Shown: positions 7,526 through 15,956, counted from the first letter of the stretch. The stretch is DNA of 35,159 nucleotides from Bordetella parapertussis (GCA_945893125.1 CAMDDY010000003.1:1-35159), one strand, 5' to 3'. A program made the numbers and translations. Notes: generated by a model from the letters alone, not told the origin.

Positions 7526-8920
7526 ATGACTAAGAAATCCCCGCCCGATATCTCGCCCGTGATGAAAACGCTGGCAACCTACATTGCACAAGCGACAAAA
7601 AAACCGCTGCCGAAAAATGTCGTCGAGCGCACCAAGCATCACTTGCTCGACACCCTGGCGGCGATGGTGTCTGGCTCGCGTCTGCCGCCGGGGGTTGCTG
7701 CGATTTCGTATATCAAAACCTTGGGCGGCACGAAACAATCGGTGGTGATCGGTAGCCGGTTTGTCACCACCGCCGAACATGCGGCACTGGCCAACGGCAT
7801 GCTCGCGCACGCCGATGAAACCGACGATTCCCACGCGCCCTCGCTCACGCATCCCGGTTGCGGCGTGGTGCCCGCCGCACTCGCCATGGGCGAGCGCGAG
7901 CGCAGTAACGGCACGCAACTGCTGCGCGCGGTGGCACTGGGGTACGACGTCGGTTGCCGCTTGTCGCTGTCGCTGCATGCACACGATTTTCGCGAGGCGG
8001 GGCATTCCACGCACACCTTCGGCCCGATGTTCGGCGCGGCGGCGGCGGCGGGTTCACTCGCGAAATTGAATGTCGATCAATGCCGTTGGTTGTTGTCGTA
8101 CACCGTGCAGCAGGCGTCCGGCGTGTCGTGCTGGATGCGCGACGAGGAGCATATTGAAAAAGCCTTCGACTTCGGCGGCATGCCCGCGCGCAACGGCACG
8201 GCGGCGGCGGCGATGGTGTCACACGGCTTTACCGGCGTGGAAGACGCGCTCTCCGGCGAGCGCAATTTTTATCACGCCTACAACGAAGAGCGCCGCATCG
8301 GCAAACCGCCGATACCCGAACGCCTGATCGAAGAACTCGGAAGTCGTTACGAAGTGATGCGCACCAACATCAAGCGTTGGTCGGTGGGCTCGCCGATACA
8401 AGCGCCGCTCGACGGGCTGCTCGAATTGATTCGCGCGAACAACGTCACCGCCGATCAGGTGGAAAGCCTCACCGTGCGCGTTGCGCATCAGGGGGCGAAC
8501 ACCACCGACAACCGCCACATGCCCGACATCTGCATGCAGCACATGTGCGCGGTGATGTTGCTCGACGGCATCGTCACCTTTGAGTCGGCGCACGACGAAA
8601 AGCGCATGAAAAACCCGAAAGTGCTGGCGGTGCGCCGCAAAGTCACGCTGCTGGGCGACGACGAAATGGCCGCCGCCATGCCCTCGCGCCAATGCCGGTT
8701 GTCGCTAAAACTCAAGGATGGCCACGAACTCACTATCCACGTCACAGCCGTGCTCGGCACCGCGCAAAACCCGATGACGCGGGCACAGGTGGATGAGAAA
8801 TGTTTTCACCTGATGGCGCCGATCACCGGCAAAACACGCGCGCGCAAGCTGTGCGATGCGGTGTGGGGCATCGAGAAGATCAAGGACGTGCGGCAATTGC
8901 GGCCTTTGCTAGTGGCGTAA
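7526..8920 (+). CDS. MmgE/PrpD family protein 1
   Basis: A cytoplasmic protein of the MmgE/PrpD family, which includes 2-methylcitrate dehydratase, cis-aconitate decarboxylase and iminodisuccinate epimerase. It has 464 residues from the ATG giving MTKKSPPD; GGAG lies seven bases ahead, so I prefer this over a TTG four codons upstream. Family landmarks are RTKHHLLDTLAAMVSG near 35-50, LANGMLAHADETDDSHAPS near 88-106 with HPG after it, and GHSTHTFGPMFGAAAAAG near 155-175. It is 43 bp downstream of a Bug gene. A second Bug plus MmgE/PrpD pair occurs at 31415-33812. The substrate is unknown; a di- or tricarboxylate is the family-based guess. Confidence 0.9.
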   Translation: MTKKSPPDISPVMKTLATYIAQATKKPLPKNVVERTKHHLLDTLAAMVSGSRLPPGVAAISYIKTLGGTKQSVVIGSRFVTTAEHAALANGMLAHADETDDSHAPSLTHPGCGVVPAALAMGERERSNGTQLLRAVALGYDVGCRLSLSLHAHDFREAGHSTHTFGPMFGAAAAAGSLAKLNVDQCRWLLSYTVQQASGVSCWMRDEEHIEKAFDFGGMPARNGTAAAAMVSHGFTGVEDALSGERNFYHAYNEERRIGKPPIPERLIEELGSRYEVMRTNIKRWSVGSPIQAPLDGLLELIRANNVTADQVESLTVRVAHQGANTTDNRHMPDICMQHMCAVMLLDGIVTFESAHDEKRMKNPKVLAVRRKVTLLGDDEMAAAMPSRQCRLSLKLKDGHELTIHVTAVLGTAQNPMTRAQVDEKCFHLMAPITGKTRARKLCDAVWGIEKIKDVRQLRPLLVA

Positions 8921-9003
8921 CAGTTCGCGGTTTTAGGGAGGGGAGGGCGTCTCCTCTTTCTTTGACGCAACCCTCTGTTCCTTCATAGAGCGCAAATTTC
9001 TCC

Positions 9004-9087
9004 CTGTCATTCCCGCGAAAGCGGGAATCCATACGTGGTCTCAAGTGGCACTGCGTTATGGATTCCCGCTTTCGCGGGAATGACGGG
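9004..9087. repeat. Palindromic extragenic repeat, copy 2
   Basis: The arms at 9004-9033 and 9057-9087 are near-perfect inverted copies; each contains its own hairpin CCCGCGAAAGCGGG or CCCGCTTTCGCGGG. The spacer contains CAAGTGGCACTGCGTTATGG, which recurs nearly unchanged in the copy at 19781-19864. It lies in the 255-bp gap between the MmgE/PrpD gene and the methyltransferase gene; nothing else is evident in that gap. Confidence 0.85.
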
Positions 9088-9175
9088 GGGTGGTTTTTAG
9101 TGGCCCCACGCCATCCTCGACCGCGCAAGGGATAACGCGTATAAGCTTTCCCTCTCGATCATTCAGGGGACGACC

Positions 9176-10375
9176 TTGTCCACACCACCCGCCACACTCG
9201 AAGCGCAGGATGAAAACGGCGCGCTGATCGCGCACCCTTTCTCGGCATTGCGCACGATCGACGGCCTTGCCGCCGTGGGCTGGCGCTCGGAGGCCGGTTT
9301 GCCGCCGCCGAAGCGCGTGGTGCTGATCGACGACACCATGACAGCCGACACGGCCTACCGCCTGGCGTGCGAAGGCACGGCCATGCTGTGGCGCGGCGAC
9401 TTTCAGAACGCGAAGCTTTTTTTGCAGGCGCTGGCGCGGCGCGTGGATCACGAGAAGCGCCGGCCACGCAAACCCAAAGTCGTGGCCGAACCGTCAAAAT
9501 CCGACGGCTTTAACCGCTATCGCCTCGCCCGCTCACAACGCGCCCGCACGCTGGGCATGCTGTTGATTCCGTTCGATGCCGGTCACGGCATACCACTGCG
9601 GCGCGCGCCGGATGTGGCCGAGGCCTGTGAAGCGGCTTACGGCGCGGCAACCGAACCGTACGTGGCGTCGCTGCGCGAACTGCTGGGCATGATCGGCGCG
9701 TTTGAGTGGCAGAAAAAAGGCGTTGAAGTGTCCGTGCTCGGCGCGCGCATTTACCCGCACTACGGCGTGTTCGCGCCGGTGCGCAGCGAGTATGTGCAAC
9801 TGGTGGCCGGGGCGCTTTTCGCCACGCGCGAACCGCCGCCACTGGCCTTCGACATCGGCACTGGCACGGGGGTGCTGGCCGCGTTACTCGCAAAGCGCGG
9901 TGTGGCGCGTGTGATCGCCACCGAGAATGATCCGCGCGCCCTGGCCTGTGCGCGCGATAATGTGCGGCGCTTGGCGCTTACGGATCGTATCGAGGTAGTA
10001 GAGGCTGATTTATTTCCGGAGGGACGTGCCCCGCTGATCGTGTGCAATCCGCCGTGGATCCCCGCGCGGCCCGCCACGCCGCTGGAACACGCGGTGTACG
10101 ACGCGGATAGCCGCATGCTGCGCGGTTTTCTCGCTGGCCTCGCGGCGCATCTTGCGCCCGGCGGCGAGGGCTGGCTGATTTTGTCAGACATCGCCGAGCA
10201 TCTGGGCCTGCGCACGCGTGACGAACTGCTGGCGTGGATCGACAAGGCGGGATTGAAAGTGCTGGGCAAAACCGATATCAAACCAAAACACCCGCGCGCG
10301 TCGGACGCGAGCGACGCGTTGCACAACGCGCGCGCGGCAGAGGTGACTTCATTATGGCGATTGGCGAGTGTGTGA
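9176..10375 (+). CDS. Class I SAM-dependent methyltransferase with NPPW motif
   Basis: A 399-residue cytoplasmic protein whose C-terminal half is a class I methyltransferase. The SAM-binding loop is AFDIGTGTGVLAALLAKRG near 235-253, the acidic end of strand 2 is VIATENDPRA, and VCNPPWIPARP near 288-298 is the (N/D)PP(Y/W) signature of enzymes that methylate planar nitrogens in glutamine, adenine or guanine. The N-terminal 170 residues are not recognised; they may bind substrate. The start is a TTG at 9176 (MSTPPATLE), with AGGGGA about eight bases upstream. The 3' end overlaps the next Bug gene by 22 bp, so the two are likely translated together. The target is unknown. Confidence 0.8.
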   Translation: MSTPPATLEAQDENGALIAHPFSALRTIDGLAAVGWRSEAGLPPPKRVVLIDDTMTADTAYRLACEGTAMLWRGDFQNAKLFLQALARRVDHEKRRPRKPKVVAEPSKSDGFNRYRLARSQRARTLGMLLIPFDAGHGIPLRRAPDVAEACEAAYGAATEPYVASLRELLGMIGAFEWQKKGVEVSVLGARIYPHYGVFAPVRSEYVQLVAGALFATREPPPLAFDIGTGTGVLAALLAKRGVARVIATENDPRALACARDNVRRLALTDRIEVVEADLFPEGRAPLIVCNPPWIPARPATPLEHAVYDADSRMLRGFLAGLAAHLAPGGEGWLILSDIAEHLGLRTRDELLAWIDKAGLKVLGKTDIKPKHPRASDASDALHNARAAEVTSLWRLASV

Positions 10376-11409
10376 TTAAACAGGCGTTGCGTGGGCGCCT
10401 GCCGAATGGCGGGCGCGCGGTAGCCATGCTCGCCGCACTGGGACTGTTTTCGCATGCGCAGGCCCAGATGCCATCGACGCCTTCGACCCCTTCCGCCAAC
10501 GCGGCGCAATCCTACCCCGCCAAACCGATCCGCTTCATCATCCCCTTCCCCGCCGCCGGCCCGCGCGACATTCAGGCGCGGCTGATCGCGCCCAAGATCA
10601 CCGAGACGTGGGGACAAGCGGTGGTGATCGACAACCGCGCGGGTGCGAACGGCATCATCGGCACTGAGCTCGCCGCCAAGGCGCCGGCGGACGGCCATAC
10701 GCTGGTGCTGATTTCGGCGGGCTTTGCCTCCGCTCCCGCGCTGTATGCGAAATTGCCTTACGACACCGTGCGCGACTTTGTGCCGGTGGCGCCGCTGACG
10801 TCCGGCCCCGGCATCCTGGTGGTCAATAATTCGCTGCCGGTGAAATCGGTGAAGGAATTCATCGCCTATGCGCGCACACGGCCCGGCCAGTTGCACTACG
10901 GCTCGGCGGGCAACGGCGCCGCCAGTCATCTGTCGGTGGAGCTGTTCAGCGTGATGACGGAAACGCGCTTCGGCCATGTGCCGTACAAAGGTATGGCGCC
11001 GGCGTTAAACGATGTGATCGGCGGGCAAATTCAAGTCAGCCTGCCGACCATCCCCGGCGGCCTGCCGCACGCACAGGCGGGACGCGTGCGCGCGCTGGGC
11101 GTCAGCGGCGCCAAGCGCTCGCCCGCCGCGCCCGAGATCCCGACGGTGGCGGAGGCCGGCGTGCCTGGTTTTGAAGCCACCAACTGGTACGGCATGGCAG
11201 CACCAACGGGCACGCCGCGCGCGATTGTGCTCAAGCTGAATCAGGAATTCACCCGCATCCTCGGCCTGCCGGATGTGCGCGGCAAATTGCTGAGCATGGG
11301 CATGGAGCCGGAAGCCAGCAGCGCCGACGCGTTCGCGGACTATCTCAAGCTGGAGATCAGCAAGTGGGCGCGGGTGGTCAAAGCGTCGGGCTTACGGCTT
11401 GAGATGTAA
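10354..11409 (+). CDS. Bug-family substrate-binding protein 2
   Basis: A periplasmic solute-binding protein of 351 residues. I chose the ATG at 10354 (MAIGECVIKQ) because GAGGTGA lies seven bases upstream; this start lies inside the end of the methyltransferase gene. A basic n-region (residues 9-21) and hydrophobic core (AVAMLAALGLF) lead to a signal cleavage near AQAQ (35-38), followed by a Ser/Thr/Pro-rich spacer of about 15 residues (STPSTPSANA). The mature domain has YPAKPIRFIIPFPAAGPRD (54-72), VVIDNRAGANG (90-100), HVPYKGMAPALNDVIGGQ and KWARVVKASG at the end. The usual GG before the conserved Asp is replaced by AAGPRD. Ligand unknown. Confidence 0.9.
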   Translation: MAIGECVIKQALRGRLPNGGRAVAMLAALGLFSHAQAQMPSTPSTPSANAAQSYPAKPIRFIIPFPAAGPRDIQARLIAPKITETWGQAVVIDNRAGANGIIGTELAAKAPADGHTLVLISAGFASAPALYAKLPYDTVRDFVPVAPLTSGPGILVVNNSLPVKSVKEFIAYARTRPGQLHYGSAGNGAASHLSVELFSVMTETRFGHVPYKGMAPALNDVIGGQIQVSLPTIPGGLPHAQAGRVRALGVSGAKRSPAAPEIPTVAEAGVPGFEATNWYGMAAPTGTPRAIVLKLNQEFTRILGLPDVRGKLLSMGMEPEASSADAFADYLKLEISKWARVVKASGLRLEM

Positions 11410-11419
11410 ATTATGTAAA

Positions 11420-11439
11420 TATTTGTTTATAAACAAATA
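11420..11439. promoter_or_regulatory. Perfect 20-bp AT-rich palindrome
   Basis: TATTTGTTTATAAACAAATA is its own reverse complement. It lies 10 bp after the stop of Bug 2 and 40 bp before the end of a convergent gene. Its left 15 bases equal the motif at 7492-7506. It has no GC stem or U-run, so a classic terminator is unlikely; an operator-like site is possible. Confidence 0.4.
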
Positions 11440-11479
11440 ATTAAGCATTCGCAGTGAGTTAGCCCGCGCTCACTCTCAC

Positions 11480-12388
11480 TTACTTTGTGGCGGCAATCGC
11501 ATCCCACACCGGCAAATCACGCGCCTCGAACGGCCGATCCCAAGCCGCGCAATTGGCGCGATCCACAATCTCCACCGGCAACAAAATCTCACGCGGCACA
11601 CGTTCGCCGCGCAGGTGACGCAGCGCCGCTTCGGCGGCCAGGCACGCCATTTTCATGGCGTCAAAACTGGCGGTGGCGAGCATCGTGCCGGCCTTGATGG
11701 CATCAATCGCGGCGGGCACGGCGTTCACGCCGACAATCGGGCACAGCGGCAGTTTCGCGGCGGACATCGCCTCGATTACGCCCAGCGCCATCGCGTCGTT
11801 GGCGGCCAGCACCGCGTCGAACGCAACGCCACGCTTGAGAAACTGCGCCATCTCGCGCGCCGCGGCATTCTGCAAAAACTCGCCGTGCAGATCCGCCACG
11901 CGCGTGATATTCGGTGCGGCGGCAAAGGCTTCGGCAAAACCTTTTAGCCGGTCGCGCCCCGAAATCGATCCGTGCGTGCCCGCCAGCACCAGCACCCGGC
12001 CCCGCTGTTCTAAATGCGCGAACAAATGGTTGGCGACGCGCACCGCCAGCGCGCGATCATCCGAGCCGGCGAAGCTCACCCACTCGCCGCCCTGCAAACG
12101 ATTCACAAACGCAAACACCGGTATGCCCGCCGCGTTGAGTTTTTTTACCGAGGGAATCATCGCCTCGGCATCGGTGGCCACGAACAGGCAGGCATCGGGG
12201 CGCGCAACGATGGCCTGCTCGACCAAGGCCTGCTGCTGCCCGGCGTGATCCGGGATGTCGGGTATGTAATGCACGGTGCGCGCACCCATGCGTGCGGCCA
12301 CGCGATCGGTGCCCAGGCGCGCGGCAGCATAGGCGGGATTGAGATGGTTCTTGGTAAATACTGCGAGAGTGGGGGTGGGGGTGGTCAT
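11480..12388 (-). CDS. Signal-less periplasmic-binding-protein-like domain protein (ribose/LacI sensor fold)
   Basis: A 302-residue protein with the type I periplasmic-binding fold used by sugar ABC transporters and by LacI-type sensors. Fold landmarks are TLAVFTKNHLNPAYAAARLG near 8-27, ARPDACLFVATDAEAM near 62-77, a VLVLAGTHGSISGRDRLKGF segment near 133-152 with the RxxGF feature, and FDAVLAANDAMALGVIEAM in the second lobe. It begins at MTTPTPTLAV and has neither a signal peptide nor a DNA-binding domain, so as written it would stay in the cytoplasm. No ABC permease or ATPase is nearby. Its ATG overlaps the stop of the upstream methyltransferase gene by four bases. A role as an intracellular small-molecule sensor is conceivable; true function unknown. 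Confidence 0.8.
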   Translation of the reverse strand: MTTPTPTLAVFTKNHLNPAYAAARLGTDRVAARMGARTVHYIPDIPDHAGQQQALVEQAIVARPDACLFVATDAEAMIPSVKKLNAAGIPVFAFVNRLQGGEWVSFAGSDDRALAVRVANHLFAHLEQRGRVLVLAGTHGSISGRDRLKGFAEAFAAAPNITRVADLHGEFLQNAAAREMAQFLKRGVAFDAVLAANDAMALGVIEAMSAAKLPLCPIVGVNAVPAAIDAIKAGTMLATASFDAMKMACLAAEAALRHLRGERVPREILLPVEIVDRANCAAWDRPFEARDLPVWDAIAATK

Positions 12389-13260
12389 GAGGCGGCAAAC
12401 CTTTCCTGAAGTTCCATCAGACCCAGTTGTTCGAGCAAATCATGCAGCCGTTGCGCCGGACGCGGGCGCGGCAAATCCTTGTAGCTCGCGATAATCAGTT
12501 CATTCTTCAGCGAGTGTTCCCAGCCCACCAGCTCGGTGACATTGACCTGATAGCCGTGCGCCTCGAGTTGCAGGCAACGCAACACGTTGGTGATGTGACT
12601 GCCGAATTCGCGCGTGTGCAGCGGATGCCGCCACGCTTCGGTCAGCGCGCCGGTGTGTGAATCGGCGAGCGCGGCGCCTTTGTTTTTACGCAGCGCCGCC
12701 GCGACTTCTGCCTGACAGCACGGCGCCAGCACGATGAAGCGCGCGCGTTTTTGCAACGCGAAACGAATCGCGTCGTCGGTGGCGGTGTCGCAGGCGTGCA
12801 GCGCGGTGACGAGATCGAATTTTTCGGACAAATCTACCGATGGCGCCGATGCAATGGCGCCGGCCACCGGCAGGTCGATAAACGTCATGCGCGTGAAGCC
12901 CAGCGTCTGTGCCAGCGCGGCTGATTTTTGCACCAGTTCGCCGCGCGCTTCAATGCCGACAATGTGCGAAGCATCGTCACGCGATTTGAAAAATAAATCG
13001 TAGAGTATGAAGCCCAGGTACGATTTTCCCGCGCCGATATCCGCCACCTGCACGCTGCCGTGTTCTTGTGTGATCTGGTTAAGCAGCGGTTCGATAAACT
13101 GCGCCAGGTGATACACCTGTTTCAATTTGCGGCGGCTGTCCTGATTCATGCGCCCGTCGCGCGTGAGGATATGCAGTTCCTTCAGCAGCTCGATGGATTG
13201 GCCGGGGCGGATTTCGGGCGCCGACGGCGGCGTTGTGGTTTTGCTGCTGTGACGGGGCAT
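12385..13260 (-). CDS. SAM-dependent methyltransferase-like protein (Methyltransf_32 / METTL25-like)
   Basis: The 291-residue protein resembles the Methyltransf_32 family. It has QVADIGAGKSYLGFILYDLF as the SAM-binding region near 80-100, SHIVGIEARGELVQKSAALA as strand 2, FDLVTALHACDTATDDAI near 165-180 and RFIVLAPCCQAEVA as the family's PCC motif. The start at MPRHSSK is chosen because the upstream extension (34 residues, to a possible start at 13362) looks non-coding; neither start has an ideal ribosome-binding site. The gene ends in an ATGA overlap with the PBP-like gene downstream, so the two form a coupled pair. The target is not known. Confidence 0.8.
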   Translation of the reverse strand: MPRHSSKTTTPPSAPEIRPGQSIELLKELHILTRDGRMNQDSRRKLKQVYHLAQFIEPLLNQITQEHGSVQVADIGAGKSYLGFILYDLFFKSRDDASHIVGIEARGELVQKSAALAQTLGFTRMTFIDLPVAGAIASAPSVDLSEKFDLVTALHACDTATDDAIRFALQKRARFIVLAPCCQAEVAAALRKNKGAALADSHTGALTEAWRHPLHTREFGSHITNVLRCLQLEAHGYQVNVTELVGWEHSLKNELIIASYKDLPRPRPAQRLHDLLEQLGLMELQERFAAS

Positions 13261-13629
13261 CAGGCGAAAAACGCAAATGAAATGGGAAATGGTATTCGTG
13301 GGATGAGAATATGGCTTCGGCGCAGTGTAGCTGAACTCGCGGATAGGGGTATGATCGTGCATACGATCGTTTTCACTCCGGGAGTTCTCACCATGAAATC
13401 CACGCGTTCCAACAGCGCCAGCGCGTCTTTCGATGTGATGGGGCAGTCAAACTCCGGCCCTTGCTCGATAGGCGCGGCGCCGACGGATCAATACCCGTGA
13501 CTAGGCCCAAGCAGCCGGACGAGAGCTGACCGCCCCGCGTCTATCGCGCCAATTGTGTTCACCGGTAAATCAAGGATTTTCGCAACAGCGGGATCACCGC
13601 GTTAGACGGCATCGCAAACGCTTTCATTG
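13261..13629. other. Gap with only weak small-ORF signals
   Basis: A 35-codon plus-strand ORF at 13393-13500 (starting MKSTRSNSAS) has GGGAG about eight bases before its ATG. On the minus strand across the same bases there is an open stretch reading PIEQGPEFDCPITSKDALAL and on, with no clear start. Only one could be real, and either may be a remnant of a decayed gene. I recognise neither. The rest of the gap, 13501-13629, shows nothing convincing. Confidence 0.25.
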
Positions 13630-14136
13630 ATGAAATCGGCCATTCGCCCCATCACCGAATCCGACGCGGCGGCCACCTGCGCGATCTACAACGCTTACGT
13701 GCTCGAAACGGTTATCACCTTTGAACAAACGCCCGTTATCGAAACGGACATGGCACAGCGCATCCGCGACACCACGGCGTTGTATCCGTGGCTGGTGGCC
13801 GAAATCAATGAAAAGATAGTCGCCTACGCGTATGCCACGCGCTGGCGCACGCGCGCGGCATACGATCACACGCTCGAAAGCACGATCTACGTCGACCTGC
13901 ATTACACTGGACGCGGCATCGCAAAACCGCTTTATCTGGAACTGCTGCGCGAGCTCAAAGCGCGCGGCGTACATGTGGTGGTAGGCTGCATCGCGTTGCC
14001 CAACGATGCGAGTATTGCGCTTCACGAGAAGTGCGGCTTCGTCAAAGTCGCGCACTTCCCGCGGGTGGGGCGCAAGTTCGAGCGCTGGGTGGATGTGGGG
14101 TTCTGGCAGGCCACTCTCACTGAAACGATGATATAA
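13630..14136 (+). CDS. GNAT-family N-acetyltransferase, phosphinothricin/methionine-sulfoximine type
   Basis: A 168-residue acetyl-CoA-dependent N-acetyltransferase close to the Pat/Bar/MnaT group, which acetylates phosphinothricin, methionine sulfoximine or methionine sulfone. The group's N-terminus is clear (IRPITESDAAATCAIYNAYV, then TVITFEQTPV), as are STIYVDLHYTGRGIAKPLY (acetyl-CoA-binding loop with TGRGIA) and SIALHEKCGFVKVAHFPRVG, then KFERWVDVGFWQ at the end. The ATG at 13630 is preferred over a TTG immediately before it. It is 36 bp ahead of the GFA gene and may lead that operon. It may be a detoxifying enzyme; no resistance island surrounds it. Confidence 0.9.
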   Translation: MKSAIRPITESDAAATCAIYNAYVLETVITFEQTPVIETDMAQRIRDTTALYPWLVAEINEKIVAYAYATRWRTRAAYDHTLESTIYVDLHYTGRGIAKPLYLELLRELKARGVHVVVGCIALPNDASIALHEKCGFVKVAHFPRVGRKFERWVDVGFWQATLTETMI

Positions 14137-14172
14137 CTATTTATTTTTACACCTATTTTTTAAGGGGCGCGT

Positions 14173-14589
14173 ATGCCAACTTCACTGCTCGCCGGAAGTT
14201 GCCTTTGTGGCGGCGTTAAATTCGATGTGACGCCGCCGTTCACGGCGTTTCGCTATTGCCATTGCACGCGCTGTCAAAAAGCGTCGGGCAGCGCGCACGC
14301 GGCGAATGCGTTCGTGGCGGCGGCGCAATTCCAATGGCGCGCGGGCGAGTCGTTGATCACACGCTACGACCACGCGCCCGCGCAACGTTTCGCGGTGTGG
14401 TTTTGCGGCACGTGCGGTTCACGCGTGCCGCACCCGGTGCGCGGGCGCGACGACATGCTGATCCCGGCGGGCCTGCTCGATCAGCCGCCGGCGGACATGG
14501 CGCGCCCGCAAAACAGCATATTCTGGGGCTCGCGCGCGGCGTGGTATGTTGAGCCGCACGACATGCCTTGTTTGAATGAATACAAGTAA
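14173..14589 (+). CDS. GFA / CENP-V family zinc protein (glutathione-dependent formaldehyde-activating-like)
   Basis: A 138-residue protein with the beta-tent GFA fold. The zinc cysteines are in place: C10 and C12 in GSCLCGGVKF, C29, C31 and C34 in RYCHCTRCQKASGS, and C78 and C81 in WFCGTCGSRVPH. The family is named for an enzyme proposed to form S-hydroxymethylglutathione, but most members have no proven reaction. It ends 16 bp before Bug 3 in the same direction and so probably belongs to an operon with Bug 3, the ABM protein and the secreted protein. AAGGGG lies several bases before the ATG. Confidence 0.9.
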   Translation: MPTSLLAGSCLCGGVKFDVTPPFTAFRYCHCTRCQKASGSAHAANAFVAAAQFQWRAGESLITRYDHAPAQRFAVWFCGTCGSRVPHPVRGRDDMLIPAGLLDQPPADMARPQNSIFWGSRAAWYVEPHDMPCLNEYK

Positions 14590-14605
14590 CCAACGAGGAT
14601 TTACC

Positions 14606-15583
14606 ATGCAACGAATACTGAATGTCGCCGCAGCTACTCTGCTGGCGCTTACCGCCGGCGCGTCATACGCACAAACCGCATCGGTTGCGTATCCCGACCG
14701 CCCGATCCGGCTGGTGGTGCCGTTCCAGTCGGGCGGCTCGTACGACCCCGTGGCGCGTGTGGTGGCGCACTACATCGGTGAGTCGATGAAGCAGCAGATC
14801 GTCACCGACAATCGCGGCGGCGCCAGCGGGCAATTGGGCGGCGAGATCATCGCGCGCGGCAATCCCGACGGCTACACCGTGGGCATACTCGGCAACAATC
14901 ACACTATCACCGCCGCGTTGAAAACCAACATGCCGTTCGACGTGCTGAAGGATTTTGTGCCGCTGATGCGCGTGGGCGTGGTGGATAACGCGGTAGTGGT
15001 GCATCCGTCGGTACCGGCGAAGTCGCTGAAAGAATTTATCGTGCTGGTGAAGGCCAATCCCGGCAAATACAACTATGGCTCCGGGGGTGCGGCGGGCACC
15101 ACGCATTTCGCGGGTGAATTGTTCAATTCGCTGGCGGGCAGCAAGGTGACGCATGTGCCGTATAAAAGCGGCGGGCCTGCGGTGGTGGCGCTGGTGGGGA
15201 ACGAAACGCAGATGATGGTGCTCAATATGATTAACGCCGATCCGCATATCAAGTCCGGCCGTCTGCGCGGGCTGGCGATGGCCTCCAAGGTGCGCCACCC
15301 GCTGCAACCCGAGTTGCCGACCTCCGCCGAAGCCGGATTGCCGGGATTGGAAATGACGCAGTGGTACGGGCTGGTCACGCCGCTGGGCGTGCCCAAGCCG
15401 ATAGTTGCGCGCTGGCTCAGCGAATTAAAACGCATGGTCGATACGCCCGAAGTCAGCAAACGGCTGGCTTCGCAGGGCGTGACGGCGTATTCCGAAACGC
15501 CGCAACAATTTCTCGATTTCATGAAGGCCGATATCGAGGTGAATCGCAAGATCGCCAAGATAGCGAACATCAAAGCCGACTGA
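14606..15583 (+). CDS. Bug-family substrate-binding protein 3
   Basis: A 325-residue periplasmic binding protein. The start at MQRILNVAAA is backed by CGAGGA about seven bases upstream; an earlier in-frame ATG overlaps the GFA stop. The signal peptide runs to about residue 22 (TAGASYAQ). The mature part has YPDRPIRLVVPFQSGGSYD (29-47), TDNRGGASGQLGG (67-79), HVPYKSGGPAVVALVGNE in the middle and PQQFLDFMKADIEVN near the end. Its C-terminus is NRKIAKIANIKAD, unlike the KWAKVVKASG ending of most Bugs here, which may mark a distinct subfamily. The ABM gene follows seven bases later. Confidence 0.92.
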   Translation: MQRILNVAAATLLALTAGASYAQTASVAYPDRPIRLVVPFQSGGSYDPVARVVAHYIGESMKQQIVTDNRGGASGQLGGEIIARGNPDGYTVGILGNNHTITAALKTNMPFDVLKDFVPLMRVGVVDNAVVVHPSVPAKSLKEFIVLVKANPGKYNYGSGGAAGTTHFAGELFNSLAGSKVTHVPYKSGGPAVVALVGNETQMMVLNMINADPHIKSGRLRGLAMASKVRHPLQPELPTSAEAGLPGLEMTQWYGLVTPLGVPKPIVARWLSELKRMVDTPEVSKRLASQGVTAYSETPQQFLDFMKADIEVNRKIAKIANIKAD

Positions 15584-15590
15584 GCCGCCG

Positions 15591-15956
15591 ATGATCGCCG
15601 TGATTTTTGAAGTGCTGCCCGCCGAGGGCAAAGCGGACGAATATTTTGCCATCGCGGCATCGCTGCGGCCCGCGCTGGCAACAATCGACGGCTTTATTTC
15701 CATCGAGCGTTTCGAGAGTGTCACCACGCGCGGAAAGTTTGTGTCGATATCGTTCTGGCGCGATGAAGCCGCCGTGGCCGCGTGGCGTAATGTCGAGGGC
15801 CATCGCGTGGCACAAGCGAAAGGGCGCGACAGTATTTTTGCCGATTACCGGATTCGCGTGGCGTCGGTGATGCGCGATTACAGCATGACCGCGCGCGATG
15901 AAGCGCCCACCGATAGCCGCCAGGCGCACGGCAAATCCGGGGAACGTCATTCATGA
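15591..15956 (+). CDS. Antibiotic biosynthesis monooxygenase (ABM) domain protein
   Basis: A 121-residue small dimeric alpha/beta-barrel protein of the ABM superfamily, which includes quinone-forming monooxygenases and haem-degrading enzymes. Residues 1-100 carry the domain: MIAVIFEVLPAEGKADEYFA as first strand and helix, IDGFISIERFESVTTRGKFV as the central hairpin, then SFWRDEAAVAAWRNVEGHR, a very typical ABM helix. A 20-residue polar tail follows. Its last four bases overlap the start of the next gene, and it begins seven bases after Bug 3. The substrate cannot be told. Confidence 0.88.
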   Translation: MIAVIFEVLPAEGKADEYFAIAASLRPALATIDGFISIERFESVTTRGKFVSISFWRDEAAVAAWRNVEGHRVAQAKGRDSIFADYRIRVASVMRDYSMTARDEAPTDSRQAHGKSGERHS

